Of a stretch of DNA of 64,000 bases, positions 23,372 through 37,400 are shown piece by piece (within the stretch, counting starts at the first letter, position 1; every line of letters begins with the position of its first letter). The notes under the pieces were generated by a model. That model searched no databases. It was not told where the DNA came from and was given only the letters and a program-made list of their open reading frames with translations. The stretch spans positions 148,798 through 212,797 of the forward strand of contig JAECUM010004998.1 in NCBI GenBank assembly GCA_016617855.1. The letters are read 5' to 3'. The position numbers and the translations under genes were made by a program. The DNA comes from Megalonaias nervosa. Taxonomy: Eukaryota; Mollusca; Bivalvia; Unionida; Unionidae.

Positions 23372-24075
23372 AATGTCATAATGCTGTTTAACACAGCTTT
23401 CATGGCTGACTCATTTAATGGCATAATGCTGTTTAAGAGTTTTCATGGCTGACACACTTAATGGCATAATGCTGTTTAACATAGCTTTCACAGCAGATAC
23501 ACTTAATGGCATAATGCTATTTACCACTGCTTTCATGGCTGACAGATTTAATGGCATAATGTTGTACATGGCTTTGATGGCTGACACACTTAATGGCATA
23601 TTGCTGTTTAAGTGAGCTTTCGTGGATGACACATTTAATGGCATAATATTGTTTATTATGGCTTTCATGGCAGACACACTTAATGGCATAATGCTGTTTA
23701 CCAGAGATCTTATGGCTGACAGATTTAATGGATATTGCTGTTTACTATGGCTTTCATGGCAGACACTTAATGGCATAATGCTGTTTAGCACAGCTTTCAT
23801 AGCTGACAGATTTAATGAAATAATGGTTTAATATGACTTTCATGGCAGACACACTTAATGGCATAATGCTGTTTACCAGAGATCTTACGGCTGACAGATT
23901 TAATGGCATATTGCTGTTTACTATGGCTTTCATGGCAGGCACTTAATGGCATAATGCTGTTTAGCACAGCTTTCATAGCTGACAGATTTAATGAAATAAT
24001 GCTGTTTAATATGGCTTTCATGGCAGACAAATTTAATGGCATAATGCTGTTCAACACATCTTTACATGGCAGCAA
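23372..24075. repeat. 45-bp minisatellite (~15 units)
   Basis: Units of about 45 bp share AATGGCATAATGCTGTTTA, a variable centre, then TTTCATGGCTGACACACTT. Because the period is a multiple of three, long open frames appear on both strands with a 15-residue repeat (for example MPLSVSAMKAVLNSI on the minus strand). There is no start context, domain or splice evidence, so these frames are by-products of the period. Confidence 0.92.
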
Positions 24076-24966
24076 TATAGGAAATTAATAATATAGGATA
24101 CTAATTAGTTACTTTTAAAGAACAAATGGGTAAGGAAAATACTGGCACTGAGATAGAGGAAATCCTAGGCTCAGAACTGCATCCTCGTAGAAGATAAATG
24201 ATTTAACCATGTGTCTGGAATTTCCCTGACTCTGTCCATCCACAACATAGATTCTATCCATCATTTTACTTTCTGACATGTGAAAATAATGCCACAAATA
24301 TATGAATAAGAGAAAAAAAGGAAGATAGAACAAACAAAAATGAGTAACTCTAAATTTTATTTATATTTAAATATTGTGAAAATTACACTTAGAAAAGAAC
24401 ACATATGGGGAGATATCAAGAAAATTATGACAACCATGGTATATAATTCTGGTAATATAATGGACCCTTTTGAACAGATTATCAACAGCACCTGGCCATG
24501 TAAAAATCATATTTTCAACATAATGCCTCCTATATGAACTAAAGAAATGAACACCGACTACATTTTCTGTACAATATTGTTTAAAAAAATAGCACATTTT
24601 CAAACCTACATATCTTAAAAGAGTTGGCAGTAGCATACAACTCTCTCTCTCTCTAGATATTAATATCTGAAACAGAACCAAGAAAAAATGCACACAATCA
24701 TTGTCCTATAACAAGTCACTATAAAAACCAATTAAATGAAAAATTTCCTTTCTACAATTAATAAGGAAGATAAAACAGCACTAATTTGTTGGCGTAAGTA
24801 TCTATGCTGGTTACTACTTCCTTGTTCATTTATTAGTTTCAAGTAAATCTGAGTATTCTCATATCCTTATGATTAAAGTTTAAACAGTACCATTTCTTTT
24901 GGATTTATAGATCTTATAAGTTGAAACTAGTCATTGATGTAAAACCCTATGCATGGCAGCTATATT

Positions 24967-25009
<43 letters not shown>

Positions 25010-25076
25010 AAAAAAACTGAACAAGATTTACAAGCTAATTTAAAACTACTGTATCAACAAACCAGAATGCATTTAT
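24076..25076. other. Intergenic DNA with (GA)n
   Basis: AT-rich with no recognised gene. It includes a short (CT)n at about 24642-24652 and a long (GA)n run at about 24970-25007. Confidence 0.5.
24970..25007. repeat. (GA)n microsatellite
   Basis: A perfect GA dinucleotide run of about 19 units. Confidence 0.95.
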
Positions 25077-25179
25077 CAAGTCGAGTAAAACTGCAAACAT
25101 CAAAATTCCTAATCTGCCATAGCATAATGCAATGGCAGATCAGGATATTTGTTGTTTGTAGTTGGACTTGACTTATAAG
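25077..25179. repeat. Palindromic hairpin element, copy A
   Basis: Two arms fold back: AACTGCAAACATCAAAATTC then CTAATCTGCCAT, a short AGCATAATGCA centre, and ATGGCAGATCAGGATATTTG then TTGTTTGTAGTT. Outer sequence extends the dyad with TCAAGTC/GACTTGA. Related copies lie at 32561-32640, 41930-42010 and 42043-42125, with half copies at about 32187-32240 and 37660-37705. Confidence 0.85.
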
Positions 25180-25338
25180 CAAGTATAGATGGTACTTTAT
25201 GCCTGGCATAATATGAAGATACCACTTGCATTGCAAAGACCTTTACTTTTGTCTACTAATAAATTCAAAGATAAGAACACTTTGGAGTAATGCCCATTTA
25301 GTGGCAATGTTTCTCATGATGTTCATTCAAACTGCAAC

Positions 25339-25344
25339 TTTATT
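25339..25344 (-). terminator. Candidate polyadenylation signal of the kinase gene
   Basis: TTTATT on the plus strand is AATAAA on the minus strand, about 58 bp past the TGA stop at 25404-25402. Position and strand fit the 3' end of the deoxynucleoside kinase mRNA, but no transcript evidence is available. Confidence 0.45.
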
Positions 25345-25401
25345 TTAGGTGATTCACGAATAAAACTGATCCACACAGTCACGCTAAATAATGACAACCT
25401 A

Positions 25402-25491
25402 TCATGCATCCTGAAGTCCAAAAAGAATTTCAGATTTCCTCTCCTCATAGATTTTAAGCATTTTAGGTAACTTGTCATTGGCATCTAACAC
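25402..25491 (-). CDS. TK2: Kinase exon 10: C-terminus and stop
   Basis: This is 29 codons plus TGA, with acceptor TTCTTTCAG|GTG. VLDANDKLPKMLKIYEERKS then EILFGLQDA is the V-x-D-A/E-N/D-x-x-x-x-x-x-M C-terminal strand and helix. The C-tail is short, as in insect dNK. The stop at 25404-25402 is followed by a candidate AATAAA. Confidence 0.93.
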   Translation of the reverse strand: MLDANDKLPKMLKIYEERKSEILFGLQDA

Positions 25492-28400
25492 CTGAAAGAA
25501 AATCAAAGTAACTAATTATGAATATGCAAATGAACAACCAAATGTGCAATATTTACCGTATTTTACAGCAGTCTCTGACACTCAGCAACATCTCACATTA
25601 TGTGGAAATGCAGAATTCAATAGGTAAACAATTTTATAATGGATGAGCAAAGTGAATAAATATTCAGAACTTGTTAAATTCCTTGGGTAACAATTTTGGA
25701 GGATTTGGGAATAAGATGTTTTTTTAACATAATATTTACCTAACAATATGTTAGGGGTATATCCACTGCCTTTCAAATCCAGCTATCCCTAGTTTGGAAA
25801 CAAATTCACCACTTTTTCATCTTGTTTTAGCAAGTAAAGTGCTAAAATATCATGACTTGCCAATTTGAAGTCAGACTAGAGTGGTCTCCCAATGGATAGA
25901 TGGATTGGTTTCTCCTTTAAATAAATTAACCAATCATAATATGTTTAGGAGATTAGGTAAGAGATAGGGAGTAACATTTACTTATCAATGAGTTGGCCTT
26001 GGCTTGAATCTCCTAATGCATGAGAAGTACTGTGTATACTCGCATATAAGCCTGTTCGTGTATAAGCAGACCCCCTAAAATGAATAGGTATAAACACTAA
26101 AAAGTGCATGACCCACGTATAAACTGATCCACAAGTCTGAGACAACATCACAAGATGCAAGTGGTAAGTTTTTAATGCATTTATTTAGGCAAACTTATAT
26201 TAGCAAAAATTACATATATACCTCTCTCTGTTTTCTACTTGTTTCTACCTAATTCATATTTGTGTATAACTTAGTAGTACAATGACAAGAATTGAGCATT
26301 CATGGTTCGCTGTAACATGACCTCTACCCTTTGACTCAATTATTGTTTGTTTATGTGTTATTGTATTAGACTTTTTATATCAGTGCACCAGTAATTATGT
26401 TTTTATTTTGCCTTGAAATTGTAAATACCTAACTCATTAAAATGTGATCCCAGTATGACAACAACAAACAACAATTGGGTTTTATTCAATGCTTGCAATT
26501 AGGCTAGTGAGCACATTTACATAATGGTGCCACCACATGTACATTGTAGGTGTGAACACATGCTGAATGAAGTACATTCCACTGAATGAAGTACATCCCT
26601 TGGATTCGAATCATGAGCACCACTGCACTAAACTTTAATAATATCTCCAAAATGCAAAAATAAAGTTTCAGAAATAATGCTTCGAAAACTATGCTAATAC
26701 TGTAAAAACTGCGTTGTAGTTAGCTTTGATGTAAGTGACCTTATACCCCGTTTTACAAACCTATGATAACTGTGCTAATATTATGGAGTGAAAGGCAATT
26801 ACACATTTAGTTGCCAGTCAACTGATTTAACTGGCCTGTATTGCTGTCGGAAAATGAAAAGACAAATCTACCAATTATAAACAAAGGGGATGCCAAAACA
26901 TCCAGCTTTCCATTGTGTGGAAAATTATGATTTTGTTCAGCAAAAACACAAAAGTAAAATAGATTGATGATGATCTTAGTTGATCTATATTCAGAATTTT
27001 AGCCTTTATTATTACCATTCTTTCATGAACATGTAACAGTTATGCTGGTTATGTGCCTTGCACAATTAAATATGTGTACCTTTGCATAAAGATCACCTCA
27101 ATTTGTAGCATCGCTTATATCACTGAAAAAGAGCAACTCCTGAGCACATGGATCAACATCAATAAACAGCTATTACCGACTAGCTGAAGTGTTGTATGGA
27201 AGAATGTGATTTGGCTGAAACAATGAATAAAGCAAAATCTGCATCTAATACATCTGGGAATAAAAAGGATTAAAGTGACAGTAAGTGCAATTTGCACTGT
27301 ATAAGTACTATACATTATAGTACAACCTGGTCTCATGGGTAAACTCGAACTGGCCCGTGATTTATGAAGTCTTTATTTACCTTTATTTAATTTTGTGTTG
27401 GAGAAATCAGAAAATATGCACATGCAAAATAAAAACAAAAGCAATCATAGTAGTTTATATCAGTTTAGTAAGTGATGGGACACCGAGAATGTATTCTTCT
27501 ACATGCATATATGTTTTAGGACCCAGAAAAAATTATTTTTTTGAGTCCCAAGATTTACAGCCTTTATGGTAGTCAACAAAGAAACATAAAAACTCTCAAG
27601 TTTAGACCTTGGCCCACGGATAAGCCAATCCTCCTTTCTTCCAGGCATTTTATTTTTTCCTAAATTATTCAGCTTATACGTGAATATATATGGTAACTAT
27701 AAGTCTCGTGCAAGATATGATCTAGAATTAGCAAACAGTTAATTAATAAATGTAGTTTAGGGGAAAAATATTCATACTCCTGCAAAGCCAACAGATCTTG
27801 GGTAACCAACATTGTAACAAAGCTGCTGAGCAACCTGGAAAGATAACCTATTGCACTGCTGATATAGGTTCCACTAGGTCAAAATAAACCCTTTGAAATG
27901 AAAGGTCTCAGAAGTAAATTCTCGAGAATGTTATCTCTGATCTTGATCTCACAGTCTGAATAATGTCAGCTTGGAACCGGCTGAATTCTATGCTTGTGGA
28001 GACCACATCAAGCTTGTGAGTCAATGTCTGTAAAAAATTCATCTTGTCTTGAGTTAGTTCTTTGTAGGCTTAGTGGACAACCAACATTGTCCCTTTTTTC
28101 TTTGAGTGGTAAGAACAAACAAGATCTCCCTCTTCTTACTGGATCAGTCCACTTCTGATACCACTCCAGTGCCCTTGGAAAGAGGGGATTAAATAGGACA
28201 CGTTTCAAGACGACTGAGTTCCTGTGAGCGTGAGTCTATTCTGTGAAATGAAAGGACCTTAATGAACAAAACAAAAAACTCATGGTGGAACTTTGGATAG
28301 TTTGGGATGACAGATAAGGAGTGAATCTCACTGACTCTGCCTGCACTCTGCACCATCACCACTAGTTAAGCATCTCCATTATCTGGTGATTCACTATACA

Positions 28401-31400
28401 ACTTCGTATAATACCCCTTCACCTACTAGCTCAGCAAACCACTTATGTATGTTTCAAACCTGATAAAATAGTTCCAAATACTTGATTTCTTTACTTTTTG
28501 TTGTGATCACTTGCTAAATGAATCTAACATACAGCGTGACTGTAATATGAATTTAGTAAAATGTTCATTTTTTCTTTTTACCTCCTATATGAGGGAACAA
28601 AACAATTACAAACACAGGTAAATTTAGTTGAATGTATCACCTAGCTTACAGTTAAGTTAGTGTGATGATTAAACTACATGCCAGAAAATGTTAAAGAAAT
28701 TACTTTACTACCAGGAATAGATCACCATTTACTTCACAGAGATTGTAATAAAATGTTGAGTACTGGGATGAATTTTAAGTAGGTCACTGACTAGCTTATT
28801 CTATGACAAAGTTAGATAAATGAAGTGCAAAATAAAATCTTAAAAATACAGATAAAAAATGCTTATCTGTAGTGAGAAAACTTGGAAGGGTCATTCAAAA
28901 TAGTCATCTAACTTCCATCTTGGTATTACTAAGCATAAAACTATGTAGCACTTTTACTGCTAAAACAATCCAAAAGACAAGGTGAAAGTGTTTCTTAGCT
29001 TGGGAGGGCTGGATTTGCAATGTAGTGGATGTATTCCTAATGTAATATGCACAGTTAATGAATCTGAAGAAAGAATTCCACTGTCACCAGTATCTGATTG
29101 TGTGAATTGCGGAAAAGGGTCCCATTTTTCCAAGAGTTAATTGTTCTGGAAATTTTTAAATTCTTCATTTGTAGCAACCACAAAAAAACTGGAACCACAT
29201 GAAAAATGGCTTATTTACAGTAGTTTCATTATGATGAGACTTTTTGTATCAATAACATTAGCACCATATTCACCAACACCATTACCACCACCAAGAGCTG
29301 CAGCAAAATACTAGAAAAATGCAACGTTTTCTTTTTTCCACTTTCCACCAATCAATCAATTAATCAATCCACTTTCCAAAAGAGACAAAAGCAAAACCAA
29401 TCTCACTTGTTGGACATGTTAACAAATTAGAATCTATACACATTTAGGTTTACACAAAGGCAGCTGCAAAGCATATAATAAAACATTTCTAATACAATTT
29501 TGATTTATTTTTTTTTTTAAAGAAGTACCACATATTTCGAGGACTATATTCTATGTCTGAATTTTTTAAAAACTTTTCATTCTAAGTTTAGCATAAAATT
29601 GAGCTCAATACAGGAAAGTTTACTTGCCTAACAAAGATTTTTAGTGTAAGGGCAATCAGAGCCAACTAACTATCATTTCCAAATTAGGCAATAAGTGATG
29701 AAAAACAAAATCTGAAACAAACATTTACCAAAACATGGCAAGGAGTGGGAAACTTGGACTTCTTTATCAACCATTCTTCATGACGATCGTGCAGGGCTTG
29801 TAAATGTTCCTAGGGAAAAACAAGATATCGTAAAAATCCATTATAAAACAAATACACCACTCCATCGATAACTCACACCCTGATAACTCACAAACCTGAT
29901 TATAATGTAGGGTTAGCCATGGATCCCATTTTTTAACTAGAAAGTACCAAAAAACTGACCCCTATTTGTTCAAAATGAAGAAAATCGCAATAAAAATTGG
30001 TAACTGAAACCTTGATATATCACTCGTTCTATTGTCCAAAACAGTTGATATAACCTGGAAATATGAGTCAACGTTATGAAATTATCAACTTTTAATAAGA
30101 AGTCATGTATTTTGTTAAAATTTCTTTCCAAACATTCTTTGTATACTGTAAATAACAGTATGCGACGAAATTTCAATGATCGACGAAAATGTCACTAACG
30201 CCTACTTGAGACAGCAATTTTATAAATAAATACCAAATAAATAAGTTGGGTTTTAATCAAGTGAAATTCGAGTATTAGTTTTATCTTTTAGTTTAGTTTA
30301 AGTGTAATGACTGTAAATACAATGTGCTCAGTTGTATTCAAACGTGAAATACATCCATCTACCGTAACAGCTATGTCCAAGAGTGTTTCTGTGAGAACCT
30401 AATTAAGTGCTGACCATGTTTGGATACCTGATGCTGCAATGAATTAAAAGCTGACCTTCTTGTATTACCACGTTAATTACATCTTTTGTATCAAATAAAG
30501 GGGGTGGAATAAATGAAAAGTTAAAATTCATGCAAATCCAACCTGCGTAAGAGCTAGCAGCCCTGGTAGTGACAGGTCAACTCATTTCAAGTAATCAATC
30601 AAACACTTATATTTGTTTTGTGATTGTAATATCATTAAACTGCCTTAAATTAGCATACTCATTCACAAATGTGATCAAAGAGAGAAAGACAACCAAGCAA
30701 AATGAATACTTGATGAAATAAATTCTGGTTCACATAAACATTTTATTAATGAGAAGCTAGTTTCAGAGATTTCCTCACAGATGAAGTTTCACTATTAATT
30801 GTAATGAAATCATGGTATCAATATTGTACTAACAGAACAATAAAAAAAGAGTTTCGACATTGAAGGCTCTTTCATGAACTAGATGTTCCTTTTTTTTAAA
30901 TAAAAGGAATTTTGTCTGAATTTGAATCAGTAAATAGTCCAGTTACCTGACTGTTATGATCCTTGCATTGCATTCCACAATAGTAGAGAGCAAAGCAAGG
31001 ACCATATGGATCAGTGAACCAGACTACTCAACAACAACATAAAGCAGTGATGTAATAAACAAGGATTATTGAAACCAGTTGGAATAATGTTAACAATCTC
31101 ACAGCGGTTGAGCATCTTGAAAATAAATGTCTTTTTTTTTTAAAGCATAAAAATGATAACTTCGACAGATAAAGCACTTTATTGATAATTATTCACAATG
31201 TGATTTTAAAACGAGTATTCAGCCATTAAACAGATCATTTTGTCTCCCCCTTTCCACCACGGTTTTCTTGATGTCCAGCGAGGATGGCATCATTTCATGT
31301 TGTTATGGAGGTCCCTTGATGACTCGTGCCCTCGCTTATAGTGCAGTCTATGTTTTTGAACCCCGTTGTTCGCGAGTTAGCGAGGGAGAGGTATAACAAG

Positions 31401-34400
31401 ATTTTATTAATATATTTTTGTTTACAGTGCATTCAAGTTGCCATACTGGAGTTAGATTTTCACTGTCCTATTATAGAATCTATTCATGAAAATTCATTAA
31501 ATATTTAAGTTATAAAATTACTTCCTCATTTATTCCATGTTATTAGATCACAAAGTCTATAAAAATATAATTTTAATCTTTTGAATATTTTCATTTTCAA
31601 AATAATATATTTTGTCACTGTTACTGGTATGAACAGGTGATTACATCAAAGCATTTTATATACCAACAGCATACTGCAGTGTGGTTTTCTTCTGATATGA
31701 ACTTGTTCCAAAGTAAATTCATATGGATATAATTTGAAACAGAAATGAAATCATGAAATTTGTTTCATTCAATTCTTTAAATTCCTCTGTAATTACATAA
31801 TTTTACAGCTGTATCACAAATATCCCTGCATAAGATGATTATTTTCTTTACAGAATTTCTAAAAACTCCTATGCTTCTCACAAATAAAGCATTGCATTTC
31901 ATGATACAGTAAAGCTCAATGCAATTTTTAATTTCTCCACTCATCACAACAGGGATGTTAATTTACTCCATGCCTGCAGTGCAATGGTGTAGCGATGTGA
32001 AATTGAAATCTGGTATCATATTACCGCAACTCTTGCGGTGCATGTTATGCTATTCCACCATGAAGCTGTAGGTGTTGGGAGACAGCAGAATGACTAACAA
32101 TTAATACCAATTATCAGATTAATAATTTGACTTAATGCAGCATTGACAACACTGTTTATATTCGCAAAATGCACATATCCAGATCGGCCATTACATCATG
32201 TACTGGCAGATCTGGGTCAATGCAGTTTGTTAGGACTAAATAGTAGAAAGTACTAAAGGTATTGACATAATCTGTATTTTAAGACAAAAGTTGATTTCAG
32301 ATTCCAGCTTGAAATGGTATCATTTATATCATAAAAAGTCATCATGTACTCGGAGCCTGCATGTCAAACCCATTGTCAAAATATGCTGTGAAACACATGA
32401 CCTTTGTCACACTGTCACCAGATTCACCAAGCATGTTGCAGTATGAACTGTTTTAGCTTCATAATGATTCAGAACGATGTGTGGAGAAACAAAAAAAAAA
32501 TCACGAGTTGTACTGTATGCATTATTGTCAATGCCTATTGAATATACTCTCTTATGAGCTGGATCCAACTGCAAACTGCATAGACCCTGAAAGGCCATTT
32601 CATAATGAGCCAGCAGATCTGGGTCTATGCAGTTTGTTAGGACTAATCAGTTACTTATATGTGAGTATATATGATTGATTAGTAAGTAAAATTATCAAAT
32701 CTTGCATAGGTCTTCAGATCTCCTAACAGAAGGATAACTTGGATTGGGAATGCATGAATTTATCAAAACTAATCTTCTACCAATGTTATTCTTTGCTCCT
32801 CAGCCCTGTTTCTGTTTTTGAGTCTTTGATACACAACTTCTGGTCTTGTCCGAAGATAAACTGGAAATAAAAATTATCAAAATCAATCTTATTTCTTTAA
32901 TAAATAACTTATTTGAATTAACTGCTCATAAGAATACTGTATCAAATTCTAACTGCTCCATTTAAACAAAAAGAAAATAAGGAATATAACAATTTAAACC
33001 ATGAAGTAAAAATATGACAATCACTTGCTCATGGACAAGAAAACTTTCCAAAAAATTTTGAAGGCATAGTTAAATATATATCCAACCTTTTTTCATGTCT
33101 GAAGGACATGTATTGTTTAACAAAACACCACTTATAACACCATAACTTTCAAATATCTTTTTATACATTCAGCATTTCTGAAAAGTGTTGTTATTTGGAT
33201 ATTTAAAAAAAAAAACAGCAGAAGTGCAACTGTCACCATACTTCAGTGTAAGCTTCTGGGTGAAAATTTACAAAACACATGTAAATTGTATCTAAGGCAA
33301 TCATCTGTGATGGAGGAATGTATAGTTCTTAGCTCCCTCCCCTGGAATCCCTGGGAGTCAAAGATCAGATTTACAACAAAAGTCCCTCAAAGAGAATAAC
33401 ATTCTACTAGCAAAATGAATTTCCGGGAATCCAATACAAATCCATTTCTTCAGTTTAAATGCCAAGTCCTGAAACCAGCTCTAATATTTTTTGAGAAACT
33501 CCAACATACACCTTTTATCAAAACTATTTTCTAATGTTTGAGTTAACATATCACATGTGCAGCTCAAATTCTTTGTCAAGGTCTTTAACAATCTACAAAT
33601 AATATTTTTAAATGAGAGACCCTTGAAGGGACTGATGCTCCACTGGAAGAAAAGAATTTCAAGGAATTCAGGACAAGATCATTCTTTCTTTTTAACTGCT
33701 GAGTGTTGAAACCATCTATGCTATTCTTTAATGACAAGACATCAAATTATCTGCTGTGGTGAATGTATTAGATATCAGATTGGCACCATTTTCATTTAGG
33801 ACCAAGTTGAAATCATCAGATGTCTTTTGGTAAAATCCTATGTTTATATTCCATCTATTGAGGGGGGAGTAGTGACAGCAAGATTTTCAAGACAGCCAGC
33901 ATGGCAGCCATATTGGATGCAGGACTGGTACCATTTTGATTTAGGACTAACTAGGTATCATAAGAAGCCCACTGGTGAAAACCCAATGTTCTTATTACTG
34001 TCCATTTGGGACAAGTAGAAATAACAATATTTTCAAGATTGCTACCACACTGAGGATCAACTAGACACCATAGGAACTCTTCTGATGAAAACCCCATGTC
34101 AAAATGATTTTCCATTAGTAGTAGTTAAAACAAGATTCTCATGATGGACACCATGGTGGCCATATTAGATGTCAGATCAGCAGTATTTTAATTTAGGACC
34201 AACAAGATACATATAAAAAGTTCTGGTGAAAACCCCACATTGATAAGATTTTCCATTTTTGGAGGAGTAACAATAACAAGATTTGTGGCTATATTGGATA
34301 TCAGATTCACTCTGTTTCCATTTAGGACCAATTAGACATTATAAATAAAATACACTGTCGATATCACCAACCACCAAGAAAAAGTAGCAAAAATAAGATT

Positions 34401-37400
34401 TTCAAGACGGCTACTGTGATGGCCATACTGAAGTTCAGGCTGGCACCATTTTTATTTAGGACCAACTAGATACCATAACAAGTCTTTTGGTGAAAACCTC
34501 ATGTAATATGATGTTTCATTTATGAGGAGTAGCAAATAACAAGATTTTTTTTTATGATGACTGTTGACATGGCCAGTGAACCTCAGACTGGCACCATTTG
34601 CTTTCCAGATGAACTAGACATCATAGGAAGTCTCTTAGTGAAAATCCTATGTTGAGTATGTCTATCTGTTCAGAAAAAGTAGCAGTGAAAAGATTTTAAA
34701 GGTGGCCACTGTGGAGGCCATATAAGGCATCAGACTGGCACATTTTCAGATTTTCAAGATGGCTGCCATGGTGGCCATATTGGTTATCAGATGCATGTTG
34801 TTTTCATTTTAGGACCAACTAGACATCATAAGAAGTCATCAGATGAAAACCCTAAGTCAACATGACTTTCCATTTAGAAGGGTTGAAATAACAAGATTTT
34901 CAAGATGGTTGCCTTAATGGCCATATTGAATTTCAGCTCAGTACCATTTTTATTTGTGACAAACTAGACATCATTGGAAATATTTTAGTGGAAACCCCAT
35001 GCTGATGTGACCATCTATTCAGGAGAAGTAGTGATAACACGATTTTCAAGGTGACCCCTGTAGCAGCCATTATGGATATCCAAACATAACATCTAAACAA
35101 TGGGATAAATGTGTGCATAAAGTTTTATGGAAATCCTCCAAATAGTTTACGAGGGGTAACAATAACAAACTTGTGCTAACAGACAGATGACAGATCATCC
35201 CACAAGCTCTTCTGGTCTATGACCAGCAGAACTAAATTAAAGTAACAATATTCACTGCATTTTTCAGATATATCCATGAACTGGGTTAAAATCTATTTAC
35301 ACTTGTTTGTGTTATCATGTTTACAAGGTAGTACAGCTAAAACTAAGGCCACAACACTTCACCTTAAAATCAGAGTTTGGGTTGGTTATAGCACAGCAAC
35401 ACAAGTGGAGGCAACTGTAGTAAAGTGCCTTTCCCAAGGACACACCATGGTAGCTGACCCACGCTTGTCCAATGGAAGGATTTGAACCCACACCCTTTTG
35501 GTCTTGAGTCCAGCATGCTAACCACTAAGCCACCATGGCTCCCAACATCAGAGTAATGACTATCAACTGAGCTGAAAATTTCATCTGTTTAGGTCAAGTA
35601 GCTATAACAAAATTTTCAAAGCTGGCCACCATGATAAAATAATGTATTTCAAATTAGCACTATTTTCATCTAGGACCACCAAGACATGATAAGAAGTCTT
35701 TTGGTAAAAATAGTTATGACCATTCATTTAGGAGAAGCAGCAATAACAAGATCAGACAGCTACGCTGGATGTCAGATTGGCACTTTTTTCATTTAGTTCA
35801 AAGTAGATATCATAAGTCTTTGAGGAAAAACTCATTGTAGATATGACCATCGATTCAGAAGTAGTGGTAACATTTACAAGCAGGTCACTATGGATGCTAT
35901 ACTGAACGTTTGAGGGGCACCACTTGTGTTTATAACCAAACATCATAAGAAGTCTTTAAAGGTCACCGGCCATACTCTAATATTTTTCTTTTTACATCAG
36001 ATTTGCATTACATGATTAAAAGTAGTTATACTTGCACAAAAAGAATAAAAAAATTATAAAGTGTAAAGAAGAAATTATAATTTAATTACTCAAAATAGAA
36101 GTATACAATGCTGTTACTTCCCCTTAGCTATGATTTCCCACCTATAGAGGAAGCCAACCGGAAATGACATACATTTATCCCACAATACAAAGTACATGCT
36201 TCTTTTTGTCAAAAAATAAAACACAACTATGGATAGGGAACATTTATATGAAACTAATAAAAACTAATTTACTGTTCAGCTTTACATCGAAGTGCATGCA
36301 TGACACACCAGATTGTGTCGCATTCAAACTGTTCCATTGTTTCAATTTATTTATTTATATATCTAGTGCTTGGAAAGTTATGAAATTGTTATACGGTTGA
36401 CATACATTTGCAGTGTAAAATATTTTCAAGCCTTCAGAACGACAAAATTAACCATATGTACTGCTTCTATCATGATGGCAATGCATCTTCCACTTATGAT
36501 TACATGTCTGACCTACTTAATTCAAAACTCAAGTTCAGATCTCAGATAAAATTTCAAAAATATCTTTAAAAAAGGTAAATATGTTGCTCTTTCTAAAAAA
36601 TGTATGTGTTGAGTGCATATTTGGCTGACTAAGAGGATCAAATGCAATCTAAACATTTTGTTGTCCCTTTACTCACCTTAAAATGTGTGCTAAAATTACA
36701 ACAAGGCCAGATACAAAATATTTGGGGTTTTTGCTTTACATAATAACCAGTAATTCTATGCAAGACATTATCATGTGAACACAGGGTATGGTACACAAAA
36801 AAAGACCTATTTGGATCTCCAGGTCTAATGTTAATTTACACAAGCTGCTTAGAGTTACCCTCTTGCTTAAGCATAGCTACTATATGGTTCTGTAACACAT
36901 GATCCAGCAGGGTTAAATTGTATGTGAAAAGAAATGAAAATTTTATGTATTTTAATTTGGTTTTTATTCTGCCTTTTCTACAATTCAAAATACCGCTGAA
37001 AGGGGGGGGGGGCGTGACCAGCATGGAATCTATTTTTGTCCATCCAGCATATACATTGGACTCCTATCAAACACCATTTTCAGGTTTAAAATCACTCACT
37101 GGTAATGCCATTAACACTTTCCCAGCTCCAATAATCTGATATACTTCATAGTTTTAAAATAAACTACCATCATTACTATCATCAGCCAGTATTTGCCAAC
37201 AAAAATTGTCATCTAAAGATTAATTGTACTGGGATTCAGCCATTTTAAGTTTTCTAGGTAGCCCATATTTTAAACACACATTTGTAAATTTGCCTTCCTT
37301 GATGCAAAGTTCAAACTATGACAATGGTTTGTTCAGTGCCCAATGTGCCAATTAAGCTTAGTGAAGTAAAAGAATGCTTTTGTTCATGACGTCATATGAA

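Noticed and set aside
23411..24075. Open frames of 129, 87 and 69 codons suggesting a repeat protein
   Set aside because: They arise from a 45-bp tandem repeat whose period is a multiple of three, are open on both strands, and lack any start context or domain.
28008..28208. 66-codon minus frame (MKRVLFNPLFPRALEWYQ...)
   Set aside because: No recognised domain, no splice partners, inside kinase intron 9 next to a dispersed repeat.
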